From positions 806,001-870,000 of the forward strand of contig CAVPPH010000001.1 in NCBI GenBank assembly GCA_963707275.1: a DNA stretch of 64,000 bases, written 5' to 3'. Position numbers and translations under genes: made by a program. The notes beneath the pieces were generated by a model, which saw only the letters and a list, made by a program, of their open reading frames with translations, was not told the origin of the DNA and did no database searches. The stretch is from JACKBK01 sp963707275. Its GTDB lineage: Bacteria > Chloroflexota > Anaerolineae > JAAEKA01. Positions 16,801-24,434 of this stretch are shown here, one piece after another; within the stretch, counting starts at the first letter, position 1, and every line of letters starts with the position of its first letter.

Positions 16801-17239
16801 TGTTGATGTCGTCCCATGGTGCAACGCTGGCAACCGCTTCCCCGCCGATGTAGCCGATTCCAGTGTCGGTCGAGTATGGCAGATCCTCGATGAATCGCTG
16901 GCCGGATGGCACAATCACGGCTGGTCCGCCGCTGTTGACGCCGATGGGGAGAGTGACGGGGTGATAGCCTGGCTTGGCAACCAGGGGGAAGAACAGACGG
17001 AAACTCGACGAAAAACTGGGCGGCGAGTCAGCAGTCGCGCAGGTGGCGGCATTGTTTGTGCTGCAAGCGGGTGGTTGTGGTTCCAGACGGAGCAGATCGT
17101 TGCCCAGCGGCGATTCCTCGGCACATTCGCCCTGACTGATTGCTTCCGATGAGCATGGTTGCGCCGCCAGTGGCGCAGGCCCGTGCAGAGCCAAACCAAC
17201 AGCTATCACCATCACCATGATTGTCCGTGGTACTGGCAA
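13883..17239 (-). CDS. Secreted CotH-domain protein with lamin-tail domains
   Basis: 1118 residues, intact. A hydrophobic N-terminus (VMVIAVGLALHGPAPLAAQ) is a signal peptide. Domains in order: an internal LFFPLVAKPG motif near 80, a malectin-like beta domain (about 100-250), a fibronectin-III-like domain (256-348), a CotH kinase-fold domain (352-690; YRGRSTQFSNKKSWKLIA, LPWDNDVSF), a lamin-tail domain (705-850; AINEVMPRN, DPWFEIFN), an Ig-like stretch, and a second lamin-tail domain (950-1105; AISEFMADN, FPDWIEIANL). CotH proteins include protein kinases of spore coats. Outside spores they occur in large secreted proteins of unclear role. It starts with TTG at 17239 behind GGAGG. The C-terminus is GRIYLPSAVAE. 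Confidence 0.85.
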   Translation of the reverse strand: MPVPRTIMVMVIAVGLALHGPAPLAAQPCSSEAISQGECAEESPLGNDLLRLEPQPPACSTNNAATCATADSPPSFSSSFRLFFPLVAKPGYHPVTLPIGVNSGGPAVIVPSGQRFIEDLPYSTDTGIGYIGGEAVASVAPWDDINNTDDDVIYRTARSGVEEYRFDLANGTYMVELSLAEIRQHWPGLRIFSVHAEDRPVIVDLDLHALAQHDYAVRYRFAVEVRDRQLNLRLSPLTGQTLVNAIWITRRAPDDQPPVVPSQVKIVGGYSEALLRWHAGPEDDIGGYHVYRSPTAGGPFQRITPAPTPLTRYFDRDQAISAARCYRISAVDVFGNEGPQSPAQCTAIVDYDATSLPVFRLAVHPDDMVALNIDPSANVEVPATLRYNGEMTNVRAEYRGRSTQFSNKKSWKLIAAEPFTYSGQATLLLNGEGYDPASIHDKLSYDLLADIGIQPLQSSFVDLDLNGRFMGVFTQLENPDSKFLRRTGRDPFGDVFKCADGLDTEPDCENEIVGDRNMEDLYDLAAVINRTPDAEFAAAIADVLDVQEYIDYQAGKALTADLDSTHQYLLVAPSAAAKWQILPWDNDVSFRTPTLPLDYGTVGNPAYFDQVNMLWTRMLAVPQYRRYYGDRILELVDGMFSSSAMASRLADMETQVWFDLERDIWKVNREDNDATLQRLAEIQVYVNRRIAYLRDAVPAFVPARGTYLAINEVMPRNVGTLIDPADGRADPWFEIFNAGAEPVDLGGMYMSDNPALPKRFRFASGVVVPALGGLVIWADGQPQQGNNHVNFTLYGSGGQLRLTAADGVTPVDTLSFPPLPADVSLARFPDQSGPARPFSRPTPGEPNRLRAPEITDVGHRPDYPQAGEPVTVRARLTDDGHVVRAELTYTVGVTPTIVPMFDDGHHDDGARNDGLYAGQIPALPDGPVVRYYVTGGDDDGRVAYHPFAAPALTHDYRVGFLPPPVAISEFMADNETTIEDPDEPGEFPDWIEIANLTQQSVNLGGYYLTDKLTTPTKYRIPNGTTVAAGQSVIFWADDDGTQGPFHTNFKLSAGGESVGLFDPDGVTPVTAFEFGPQLTDVSYGACPLPDGRWDFNYLPTPGAANVCGRIYLPSAVAE

Positions 17240-17280
17240 GGTGTGTTTCCTCCCGCATCTGTTTCCGACCCGGCTGTTTG

Positions 17281-17325
17281 TCGTAGGCGCTTCAGAGCCG
17301 CGTAACGGCTCTGAAGCGCCTGCGA
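17281..17325. terminator. Long perfect-stem hairpin upstream of the CotH gene
   Basis: A 20-bp stem with one mismatch (17281-17300 / 17306-17325; GGCGCTTCAGAGCCG and its complement) with loop CGTAA. There is no clear T tract. It may insulate the CotH gene from the upstream sigA operon, or be a second terminator arm. Confidence 0.55.
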
Positions 17326-17359
17326 CGAGCGGCGAGAAGCCCGTTCAGGTTGCGGTCAA

Positions 17360-17403
17360 CTGAAAAGAGCGCTGATCCGGGGTTTGTCCGGTCAGCGCTC
17401 TTT
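17360..17403 (-). terminator. Terminator of the dksA-sigA operon
   Basis: AAAGAGCGCTGA-CCGG (17364-17380, one bulged base) pairs with CCGGTCAGCGCTCTTT (17388-17403). On the - strand the stem is followed by a short T tract. It lies 9 bases after the stop of the Arg-rich small protein. Confidence 0.8.
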
Positions 17404-17411
17404 GTGTTTCT

Positions 17412-17672
17412 CTACGAGGTCTTCCAGGTTGTGTAGGTGTAGCTAAACACGTTTGGATTTCTTGGCGGCGGCTCAGCAGGTCGTGGCGCTCGTGTCCATG
17501 CGGCCACCGGTTGTCCACCGTCCAGGTAGGGTGAATTGTCACCCCGCTGGTTCGTTCTGCCGCGATTCTCCGTCCGATTACGGGACTGCGAAGGTCTGCG
17601 ACGGCGGCGGCGAACAACCTTGGTTTGCTCGCGCGGCTGGTCGGGCTTGTCTGCTGTGGCTTGTTTTGGCAT
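17412..17672 (-). CDS. Small Arg-rich basic protein, third gene of the sigA operon
   Basis: 86 residues, starting 9 bases after the sigA stop with AGGAACC upstream and ending right before the operon terminator, so it is probably real. The N-terminal half is strongly basic (TKVVRRRRRRPSQSRNRT). The C-terminal half is rich in Pro and aromatics and ends NVFSYTYTTWKTS. No membrane segment or signal is present. I do not recognise a family. The composition suggests nucleic-acid or RNA-polymerase binding, which is inference. Confidence 0.65.
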   Translation of the reverse strand: MPKQATADKPDQPREQTKVVRRRRRRPSQSRNRTENRGRTNQRGDNSPYLDGGQPVAAWTRAPRPAEPPPRNPNVFSYTYTTWKTS

Positions 17673-17681
17673 GGCTGGTTC

Positions 17682-18857
17682 CTACAGGTAGTCGCGAAGC
17701 TGCCGGCTGCGGCTGGGATGGCGCAATCGCGCCAGCGCTTCCTGCTCGATCTGGCGAATGCGTTCGCGGGTCAGCCCGAACATCTCGCCAACTTCCTGAA
17801 GCGTATAGGTGTGGCCGTCAAGCAGCCCGTAGCGCAGGCGCAGAATACGCTCCTCGCGCGGCTGCAATGTGTCCAGCAGGTCGTCCAGCTTGGAGCGCAG
17901 CAACGCCTGCTCGGCGCGCTCGGAAGGTTCCGGACTGTCATCGTCTTCGATGAACTGGCCGAGGGTGCTTTCTTCTTCTTCCCCGACTGGTTGCTCCAGG
18001 GAAAGAGGGCGCACTGCCGTTCGCAGGTAGCGGTGGACGCGCTCGGCCGGCAGGTCCAGCGCCTCGGCCAGCTCTTCCGGCGTTGGCTCGCGGCCCAGCG
18101 TCTGCTCCATCTCCTGGCTGGTGCGGCGCAGCTTGAGAAGCTTCTCGCTCATATGCACGGGCAGGCGGATGGTTCGTCCCTGGTCTGAAACGGCGCGGCT
18201 GACCGCCTGGCGAATCCACCAGGTCGCGTAGGTGCTGAACTTGTAGCCGCGGTCAGGATCAAACTTGTCTACAGCGCGCATCAAGCCAAGATTGCCCTCC
18301 TGGATCAGGTCAAGGAAGGGGACACCGTGGCCGATGTAGCGCTTGGCGACGCTGATGACCAGCCGGCTGTTGGACTCGATCATGCGTCGGCGGGCTTGCT
18401 GTCCAAGCTCGATAGCCGCCTCTAGATCGGAGCGTTCTGCCTGGGTCTGAAATGCACCCCGTGCCAGCTTACGGCCGGCAGCTTTGCCCGATACGACCCG
18501 TCCGGCGAGCAGTTTCTCTTCATCGGCGGTGAGCAGCGGATGCGCGCCCATTTGCCGGAAATAAAGATCGACCGCGTCGCGCGCCAGAGCAAGGTCGTCC
18601 TCGTCCTTCGCTGAAATCACGCGGCTTGGCGGCAATTCTACCTCCTCATCCGCATCTTCTGATTGATCCTGAACGGGAATGTCAAGTTCGCGGAGTTTGG
18701 AGAAGAGATCCTCCAAGACATCCAGCCTCTCTTCTACTTCGGGAAGCGCCTCGAGAATCTCGTCATAGGTAATGAAGCCCTGACGCGACGCTCGCTCCAG
18801 CAGCTCGGCCAACGACTCAGTTGCCTCGGCGCCTTCCACTACAATTGTTTCTTCCAT
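17682..18857 (-). CDS. sigA: RNA polymerase primary sigma factor (sigma-70)
   Basis: 391 residues. Acidic region 1.1 (about 1-75), region 1.2 (DAVDLYFRQMGAHPLLTADE, 92-111), region 2 (NSRLVISVAKRYIGHGVPFL, then FDPDRGYKFSTYATWWIRQA), region 3 (about 240-310) and region 4 with the helix-turn-helix (YTLQEVGEMFGLTRERIRQI). It directs core RNA polymerase to -10/-35 promoters. The region 2.4 and 4.2 sequences predict the TATAAT/TTGACA promoters actually seen at 19489-19517 and 19591-19619. Co-transcribed with the upstream zinc-finger gene (36-base gap). The acidic spacer is shorter than in E. coli RpoD, as in Gram-positive and Chloroflexota SigA. Confidence 0.95.
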   Translation of the reverse strand: MEETIVVEGAEATESLAELLERASRQGFITYDEILEALPEVEERLDVLEDLFSKLRELDIPVQDQSEDADEEVELPPSRVISAKDEDDLALARDAVDLYFRQMGAHPLLTADEEKLLAGRVVSGKAAGRKLARGAFQTQAERSDLEAAIELGQQARRRMIESNSRLVISVAKRYIGHGVPFLDLIQEGNLGLMRAVDKFDPDRGYKFSTYATWWIRQAVSRAVSDQGRTIRLPVHMSEKLLKLRRTSQEMEQTLGREPTPEELAEALDLPAERVHRYLRTAVRPLSLEQPVGEEEESTLGQFIEDDDSPEPSERAEQALLRSKLDDLLDTLQPREERILRLRYGLLDGHTYTLQEVGEMFGLTRERIRQIEQEALARLRHPSRSRQLRDYL

Positions 18858-18893
18858 AGTCTCCTGATTATCGTTCCAGTGTACCGCCAGCGT

Positions 18894-19256
18894 CTATTCC
18901 AGCGCTTGCTGCCCTGCGCTCGCTGGTGGCCTGGAGCCCTTTGGAATATTAGCACATCTGACGCATCGGCGTGTGTGAGGAAGAATCCGCAGTCGTTCAG
19001 GATCTATCTCGGTTCCACAACGCTCACATATTCCATATTCGCCCATCGAGTCTCGTTTCAGCGCCAGCTCTATCTCGTCGATACGACGCACCAATACGCT
19101 GCGTCGCGCCAGATTCATCTCCCAGGTGATGATCTCTGGACTGCCTTCGCCCAATCCAAAGTCCGGCTTGTGCTGCAACTGAAGGTCCAAGCTGGCAAGT
19201 TGTTCTCTGGTCTGCAGCAGTTCAGTCTGCAAGAGATCCTGTGCATCCTTGGACAT
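18894..19256 (-). CDS. TraR/DksA-type zinc-finger protein
   Basis: 120 residues: an N-terminal helical region (1-70) and a C4 zinc finger with Cys77, Cys80, Cys98 and Cys101 (CERCGTEIDPERLRILPHTR then CVRC). DksA/TraR proteins bind the RNA polymerase secondary channel and tune initiation, often with ppGpp. The DksA coiled-coil tip acidic pair is not obvious here, so the mechanism may differ. The ATG follows GAGGAG. It is first in the operon with sigA, an informative pairing of a polymerase modulator and the primary sigma factor. Confidence 0.85.
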   Translation of the reverse strand: MSKDAQDLLQTELLQTREQLASLDLQLQHKPDFGLGEGSPEIITWEMNLARRSVLVRRIDEIELALKRDSMGEYGICERCGTEIDPERLRILPHTRRCVRCANIPKGSRPPASAGQQALE

Positions 19257-19488
19257 GGGTCAACTCCTCACCCGATAGGGTAAACGATGAACAACGCTGA
19301 CTGGGTCGGGAATGAGGTGGCACTGCTCTGTGCCTGTACGAAAGGCGCAGCCTGCCTCGGGGATGAGGATTGGCTGCGCTTGTTTCCTGGTCCGTGGTGG
19401 CAATGTAACTTTCTGCCAAGCCCCCGATGTCTGCAACCAAGCTCAGGGTCTTGCTTTTGTTGTCACAAGCAGTCCACCAGTCAAATTC
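19257..19488 (-). promoter_or_regulatory. Long leader of the dksA-sigA mRNA
   Basis: About 220-230 bases separate the predicted transcription start from the first start codon. It contains an 8-bp hairpin stem (GCGCAGCC 19345-19352 / GGCTGCGC 19372-19379). The 484-base gap between the DksA-like gene and the S1 gene holds no supported gene, only this leader and two divergent promoters. Confidence 0.4.
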
Positions 19489-19517
19489 AGTATAGCATGG
19501 AAAAACGGTCGTGTCAA
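19489..19517 (-). promoter_or_regulatory. Sigma-70 promoter for dksA-sigA
   Basis: On the - strand TTGACA (19512-19517) and TATACT (19489-19494) are separated by exactly 17 bases, near-perfect consensus. Confidence 0.85.
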
Positions 19518-19590
19518 CACGTTTCTTGACCAATTGTGGCATTTGTCCCATAATATGAAGTCGTTGATTGGCCGCGATGCAACGCTGCTT

Positions 19591-19619
19591 TTGACAGCTT
19601 TTTTGCTCAAGGGTATAAT
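19591..19619 (+). promoter_or_regulatory. Consensus sigma-70 promoter for the S1 gene
   Basis: TTGACA (19591-19596), 17-base spacer, TATAAT (19614-19619): a perfect match to the vegetative consensus. It is divergent from the dksA-sigA promoter, with about 75 bases between the -35 boxes. Confidence 0.9.
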
Positions 19620-19740
19620 CACACCAGACATTATTCAGGAGTTGGATCCGAGCATTCTATGCCACATGCCGCGGCGGCGTTGGTGCCGTTAGCGGCATAC
19701 TTATTGGAGAGGGTCCAAGTCGCTTCAGGAGGACTTTCCC

Positions 19741-20607
19741 GTGACTTCAGGTGACGTTGAAATGGCTGTCGAGACTTCCATAGTCGAACAGGCAGCCGAG
19801 ATTACAGGTGCCCAGGCTGAAACTACCGTTGCAAAGCCTGCGCCCAAACAAAAGAAAAAGGTTCGTGTCCTTCCGCGCGCAAGAGTTGTCAAGGTCCTTA
19901 GCGTGGGGATGGAAGTCACGGGCACGGTCAAGCGCGTTTCGGAGTTTGGCGCGTTCGTAGATATTGGGGCAGGCAGGGATGGTCTTCTGCACATCTCTGA
20001 GCTGTCTACCTCTCGCGTGAACAAGGTCACTGACGTTGTCCAGGAAGGCCAGGAGGTGACGGTCTGGATCAAGGAACTGGATCGCGAGCGAAACCGCATC
20101 AGTCTGACCATGATCGCTCCCGGCACCAAGACAATCCGTGATCTGGAGACAGGTGAGCTTGTCACCGGCACTGTAACCCGTCTGACCAACTACGGCGCTT
20201 TCGTCGACATTGGCCTTGAGCGTGACGCCATGCTGCACGTCAAGGAAATGGGCGACGGCTACGTGGCCAAACCTGAAGATGTCGTCAAACTGGGTGAGGT
20301 CATTGAGGCCCGTATCAGTGGCGTCGACCCGCGCCGGGGCCGGATTGACTTGAGCCTCAAGGGATTGCGGCCATCCGCTGGCGACGAGGAGAGCGCGACC
20401 GAGGTTTACCTTGAACCAGCTACCGTGGAAATGGAAGACGAAGCGCCTCCAACCTCTATGGAAATGGCTTTCCGCATGGCCTTGAGCGAGGAAGACCTTG
20501 AGTACGAAATCGAGAAAGCCTCGAGGAAGAGTGGGCGACGCCGCCGCAATAATTATCGCGATCAGCAAGACGACATCGTGTCGCGGACGTTGCGATACAA
20601 TAACTGA
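19741..20607 (+). CDS. Two-S1-domain RNA-binding protein
   Basis: 288 residues. It starts with GTG at 19741, with AGGAGG 8 bases upstream. A basic N-terminal linker (KQKKKVRVLPRARVVK) is followed by two S1 OB-folds, at about 57-125 (GTVKRVSEFGAFVDIGAGRD, GLLHISELS) and 140-212 (GTVTRLTNYGAFVDIGLERD), then an acidic and Arg-rich tail. Related to ribosomal protein S1 and to YugI/CvfD-like regulators but shorter than S1. A ribosome- or mRNA-binding role is expected. Single-gene unit with a consensus promoter and terminator, so probably highly expressed. Confidence 0.9.
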   Translation: MTSGDVEMAVETSIVEQAAEITGAQAETTVAKPAPKQKKKVRVLPRARVVKVLSVGMEVTGTVKRVSEFGAFVDIGAGRDGLLHISELSTSRVNKVTDVVQEGQEVTVWIKELDRERNRISLTMIAPGTKTIRDLETGELVTGTVTRLTNYGAFVDIGLERDAMLHVKEMGDGYVAKPEDVVKLGEVIEARISGVDPRRGRIDLSLKGLRPSAGDEESATEVYLEPATVEMEDEAPPTSMEMAFRMALSEEDLEYEIEKASRKSGRRRRNNYRDQQDDIVSRTLRYNN

Positions 20608-20663
20608 CGCAGCGGAAGTCCACCCGAACTTACCTTTTAGCCATGATATATCTCCATTAGTCA

Positions 20664-20692
20664 AAAGCTCCGGCCATCAACCGGAGCTTTGT
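20664..20692 (+). terminator. Terminator of the S1 gene
   Basis: AAAGCTCCGG (20664-20673) / CCGGAGCTTT (20681-20690), 7-base loop, T-rich 3' side. It ends only 15 bases before the next start codon. Confidence 0.8.
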
Positions 20693-20706
20693 TGCAGGTG
20701 GCACCT

Positions 20707-21900
20707 ATGAAACGACTCGTAATTCTATGCGCAGTTGTCTTTGTAGCGGCGATGGCAGTTGGCCTGCTGGCCAGCCAACTCCTCCCTCCCCGTTCTTTGC
20801 GCGCCACCGCCCCGCTGACGGCCCAGGCCGACTCGCCGACACAAGGTTCTCATGTCACGTTTGAAGGCATAGTGAGCCAGGGGAGCGCCACGGTTCCCTC
20901 CTCCTGGGTTGTGGGTACATATCACTTCCAGGTCGTTCCAGAAACAGAGCTCATCACCAATGGTTACACCGTCCAACCAGGCGTCTGGGCGCGCGTAGAA
21001 GCAATCAAATACGAGCAGCAATCCCTCCAGGCCAGCATTGTGGAACTGGACAGCGCACCAGGCGGCGAGATCTTCGACCGGGTTGTCGCAATCGACGACG
21101 ACACGGGAATTTGGCAGGTTGGCGACACCGAAGTCGTCGTCAGCAGCACGACTGAGATTCAGGGCACGCCGGTCGTGGACGCGCTGGTGTACGTCCGCGG
21201 GCACTGGAGTCTCGATGGCCTGGCAGCCGGCGAGATTGCCGTCCAGTCCGCGGCTAGTCAGGTCATCTACCAGGGCGAGATCAACCAGATGCAGGCCGGC
21301 CAGTGGCTGGTCGACGACGTGGTGGTCGATCTCAGCGACTCGCCGCCTGTCACTGGCGACGCGGAGATCGGCGCTCTGGTGGTGGTGTACGGCGTGGAAA
21401 CCAGTTCGCGCCATCTGCGGGCGCAGTCGATCAGTGTTTCAAACGGGATGACCGAGTTCCAGCATCGCGAAGGTTGGCTGGTAGCTGTCGAGGGGGACGA
21501 CTTTCCCTATGTGTGGCGTGTCAACCTGTTGGACGGATCCGGGATTGCGCAGGTTTTTGTAGCCGTCTTTGAGGACAGCGTCGTTGACGAGACCGCGGCT
21601 AGCGCAGGCTACCGTAGCTGGCTCGACATTCAGGTCGACAACATCGGCGCCGACTACTATCGTGCGCGCCGGATCGCAGTCCTGTCCCACCCGCCCAAGC
21701 AGACAATTACCGGGATTGTAGAGGAGATGCCAGCGGCCGGCACATTCGGTCGCTGGCTCGTTTCCGGCCACCGGGTCGATGTGGTGGCTGATACCGCGCT
21801 GATCGGCGCGCCGGAGGTTGGCAGCCTGGTGACGGTCATTGGAACCCCGGACTATAGCAACGCGCTCACTGCGGAAAGCATTCAGGCGCTGGGGCAGTAG
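20707..21900 (+). CDS. Exported DUF5666-repeat protein
   Basis: 397 residues from the ATG at 20707, preceded by AGGTGG. The N-terminus has a signal peptide or anchor (LVILCAVVFVAAMAVGLLAS). The rest is a series of about five related beta units of 60-75 residues, with pattern G-x-V, VVxxTxI, GxxVxVxG and LxAxxI (for example TEVVVSSTTEIQGTPVVDAL; DVVVDLSDSPPVTGDAEIGA; HRVDVVADTALIGAPEVGSL), characteristic of DUF5666. Function is unknown; such proteins are extracytoplasmic. The unusually short gap to the preceding terminator leaves little room for a separate promoter. Confidence 0.75.
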   Translation: MKRLVILCAVVFVAAMAVGLLASQLLPPRSLRATAPLTAQADSPTQGSHVTFEGIVSQGSATVPSSWVVGTYHFQVVPETELITNGYTVQPGVWARVEAIKYEQQSLQASIVELDSAPGGEIFDRVVAIDDDTGIWQVGDTEVVVSSTTEIQGTPVVDALVYVRGHWSLDGLAAGEIAVQSAASQVIYQGEINQMQAGQWLVDDVVVDLSDSPPVTGDAEIGALVVVYGVETSSRHLRAQSISVSNGMTEFQHREGWLVAVEGDDFPYVWRVNLLDGSGIAQVFVAVFEDSVVDETAASAGYRSWLDIQVDNIGADYYRARRIAVLSHPPKQTITGIVEEMPAAGTFGRWLVSGHRVDVVADTALIGAPEVGSLVTVIGTPDYSNALTAESIQALGQ

Positions 21901-21921
21901 TGTGATCGCGGCCTTCCGGCC

Positions 21922-23583
21922 CTACAGATCGCGCGCCATATAAAGGTCGCCGGCCTCAAACCCGTGCTGGTGATAGTATTCGCGTGTCCCGATCGATGCG
22001 ATCACTGCAAGCCGCTTGAAGCCGGCCCGGCGTGCTTCATCGGCCGCGACGACCAGTAGTGCCTGTCCAATGCCGCGGTGCTGCGCCTGTCCTTCGCTGG
22101 CATCGCCGATGGGCAGTGACGGGCCATAGACGTGCAATTGGCGAATGACAGCACACTGACCAAGCTCCGTCGGCGTTTCCACACTGGCTGGCGCAGCGGG
22201 TAGATGAAGCCGCAGAAAGCCTGCCAGGCGGTCCTGTCGGGTTTCCATCGACAGAAACACCTCTTCGCCGCCGCCTGCCAGATACCGCAGCGTTGCCGGC
22301 CTGAGGCTCCGCAGACTCACGTCTTCACCCCGCACCTCTCGGCAGCGGATGCACTCACATCGGCGGTCGCTTTCACGCAAGGTTGCCTTGGCCATCTCAC
22401 GCAGGTTGGCGAACTGGTTGCCAGTCACGACGTAGGTAGCCGGGATGTCGCGGATGACCCGATCCAGCCGGCAGTAGCGCGGCGTGGCAGCTTTGCAGTC
22501 GGCCAGCAGATCCACCAGCGTCTCGTGGTCGTAGGGTTGGTAGCCGCCTTGCAGCCAGACTCCGTGCAACCCGGTGCCTGCGATCAGCGAGCAGGGGTAA
22601 AGCTTCAGTTCGTCGGGCCGCATGTCAGCGTCGTTCCAGAGACGAAGGTAGTCTTGGCGGTCGCTCTCCGGCGTCGCACCCAGCAGATTGGGCATCCAGT
22701 GCATCAGCAGCTTGAAGCCGGCCGCTCGCAATAACCGGCTGGCGCGGCGGGCTGCCGCGACATCGTGCCCGCGGCCGTTGATCTCCAGAATGTGGTCGTC
22801 CAGGCTTTGGATGCCGAGCTGCACTCGGGTGACGCCCAGCCTGCGCAGGGCGACCGCCTCGTCCATTGAGACCCAGTCAGGCCGCGTCTCGACGGTCATG
22901 CCGACACAGCGTACCGCCGCCCGTTCGTTGAGTGTCTGCGCTTCGGCCAGCGACGCGCTGTCCGAGCCGTTCATGGCGTCCAGGCAGCGCTGCACGAACC
23001 ACTCTTGATAAGGGCGCGGATAGGCCGACCAGGTCGCACCCAGGATAATCAACTCGATTTTCTGCGCCGGGTGGCCTGTGTTGCGCAGCGCCGTGATGCG
23101 GCTGGCGGTTTGCTCGAAGGGGTCGAAGTCGTGGCGCAATGCCCGCTGTGCGCCCGGTTCCCAGGAAAGGTAGCTCTTGGGCATCTCCGGGTCGTTGGGA
23201 CAGAAGATGCACTTGCCCGGACAGCCGGCGGGCTTGGTCAGCACCGCCACCGGCGCGACCCCCGACTGCGTGCGCACCGGTTTCATTTGCAGGCGATAAA
23301 GGGTGTCGCGGTCGAACGTCAACGTGCCGGCGTCACACAGCGCCTGGTAGCCGCGCACCAACTCGCTCTTGCTAAAGAACCCCTGCCCGTCGCGTGGAAA
23401 CTGGCGCAGGATATGGCGCAACGCCCGCTGGTTCAGGTTCGGTTCCGCACGAACCGCCGCGATGATGCCGCGCAACTGCGTTTCGTGGCGTGCCAGATCC
23501 ACCGGATCGTATTTCCACGCGTCGCTGGCATGGCGGTGATCGGGCGAGGGCGGCAGATGAGCGAAACGGTCTCTGTTAGCCAT
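21922..23583 (-). CDS. elp3: Elp3-type tRNA uridine-34 modification enzyme
   Basis: 553 residues. Radical-SAM plus GNAT enzyme that adds the carboxymethyl group to C5 of wobble uridine, using acetyl-CoA. The 4Fe-4S ligands are Cys121, Cys125 and Cys128 (CPGKCIFCPND), preceded by VAPVAVLTKPAG. The radical-SAM barrel runs to about 400, with the KLYPCSLIAGTGLHGVWLQG block. The C-terminal acetyltransferase domain (about 430-553) has GIGQALLVVAADEARRAG and REYYHQHGFEAG. Bacteria lack the other Elongator subunits, so Elp3 acts alone. Divergent from a Trm9-like methyltransferase with a 74-base gap, which suggests a common pathway. Confidence 0.93.
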   Translation of the reverse strand: MANRDRFAHLPPSPDHRHASDAWKYDPVDLARHETQLRGIIAAVRAEPNLNQRALRHILRQFPRDGQGFFSKSELVRGYQALCDAGTLTFDRDTLYRLQMKPVRTQSGVAPVAVLTKPAGCPGKCIFCPNDPEMPKSYLSWEPGAQRALRHDFDPFEQTASRITALRNTGHPAQKIELIILGATWSAYPRPYQEWFVQRCLDAMNGSDSASLAEAQTLNERAAVRCVGMTVETRPDWVSMDEAVALRRLGVTRVQLGIQSLDDHILEINGRGHDVAAARRASRLLRAAGFKLLMHWMPNLLGATPESDRQDYLRLWNDADMRPDELKLYPCSLIAGTGLHGVWLQGGYQPYDHETLVDLLADCKAATPRYCRLDRVIRDIPATYVVTGNQFANLREMAKATLRESDRRCECIRCREVRGEDVSLRSLRPATLRYLAGGGEEVFLSMETRQDRLAGFLRLHLPAAPASVETPTELGQCAVIRQLHVYGPSLPIGDASEGQAQHRGIGQALLVVAADEARRAGFKRLAVIASIGTREYYHQHGFEAGDLYMARDL

Positions 23584-23615
23584 TGAGCATCAATCGAAAC
23601 TACTCAGCCAAGGTT

Positions 23616-23642
23616 GCCGGGGACTTTTCGCAAGTCCCCGGC
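23616..23642. other. Hairpin between elp3 and the methyltransferase gene
   Basis: GCCGGGGACTT (23616-23626) / AAGTCCCCGGC (23632-23642) with loop TTCGC, in the divergent promoter region. It ends 15 bases before the methyltransferase start, so it could affect translation, or be a repeat element. Confidence 0.6.
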
Positions 23643-23657
23643 ACCTGAACAACATCA

Positions 23658-24389
23658 ATGAATCAAGCAACCATCGATAAACTGCTGACCATCAATCGGG
23701 TCTTCTACGAAGAGCTTGCCCAGCCATTCGCCGACAGCCGCAGCACGCGCCAGTCTGGTCTTCAGCGGGTGGTGCAAAGCCTCGGCAGTGCGTCGACGCT
23801 GCTGGATGCCGGCTGTGGCAACGGGCGGCTGGCGCAGGCAGCGGACGACGCTGGTCTGACGCTGCGTTACACCGGAGTCGACGCCAGCGTTGCGCTGCTG
23901 ACCATTGCTGCCCAGTCGGCGGCTGCGCTGTCCACCGTGCAGGCGGATTTTGTGTTACTCGACATAAGCCGCGACGGCTGGACGGCGGATTTGCCACAGA
24001 CAGGGTTCGACGCGATCACTCTGCTAGCCGTGCTACACCACATGCCAGGCTGGGATCGTCGCGTCATACTACTGCAAGCGCTGCGTGGCTTGTTGGCTGC
24101 TGAAGGCGCTCTGATCGTCTCGACCTGGCAGTTCCTCAACGAGGAGCGGTTGCGGCGCAAGATCATGCCCTGGCAGGAGGTCGGTCTGGTGGAAAGCGAC
24201 CTGGAACCGGGCGACTATCTGCTGGACTGGCACCGCGGTGGCTCCGGTCTGCGCTACTGTCATCTGGTGGATGAAGCAGAACTGACGGCGCTGGCCGGAG
24301 CGGCTGGTCTGACGGTGAGCAACCTCTACTACGCTGACGGCGCCGGTCAGAATCTCAATCTGTTCGCTGTGCTGCGTCCGGAGTCCTGA
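23658..24389 (+). CDS. Trm9/ALKBH8-like SAM-dependent methyltransferase
   Basis: 243 residues, class I Rossmann fold. Motif I LLDAGCGNGR is at about 48-57, the acidic post-I residue is in TGVDASVALL, and the motif IV region is ITLLAVLHHMP. Before motif I, VFYEELAQPFADSRSTRQSG resembles the eukaryotic Trm9/ALKBH8 signature (V-Y-x-E-I-A-x-x-F-x-x-T-R). Near the C-terminus DYLLDWHRGG and RYCHLVDEAELTALAG resemble their LxPW/RYYHLF-EL block. Trm9 methylates the carboxymethyl group made by Elp3 on U34, so the divergent elp3 neighbour supports this. General methyltransferase is certain; the tRNA role is inference. No strong Shine-Dalgarno. Confidence 0.75.
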   Translation: MNQATIDKLLTINRVFYEELAQPFADSRSTRQSGLQRVVQSLGSASTLLDAGCGNGRLAQAADDAGLTLRYTGVDASVALLTIAAQSAAALSTVQADFVLLDISRDGWTADLPQTGFDAITLLAVLHHMPGWDRRVILLQALRGLLAAEGALIVSTWQFLNEERLRRKIMPWQEVGLVESDLEPGDYLLDWHRGGSGLRYCHLVDEAELTALAGAAGLTVSNLYYADGAGQNLNLFAVLRPES

Positions 24390-24434
24390 ATTCGATTTGG
24401 CCGGTTTCCGACCGAGCCAGCACCCGGCGCGTCC

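Noticed and set aside
18663..19283. + strand open frame overlapping sigA and the DksA-like gene
   Set aside because: Antisense to two well-supported genes and the promoter; composition is not protein-like.
19222..19551. - strand frame of 109 residues upstream of the DksA-like gene
   Set aside because: It overlaps the predicted promoter and leader and extends into the DksA-like gene out of frame.
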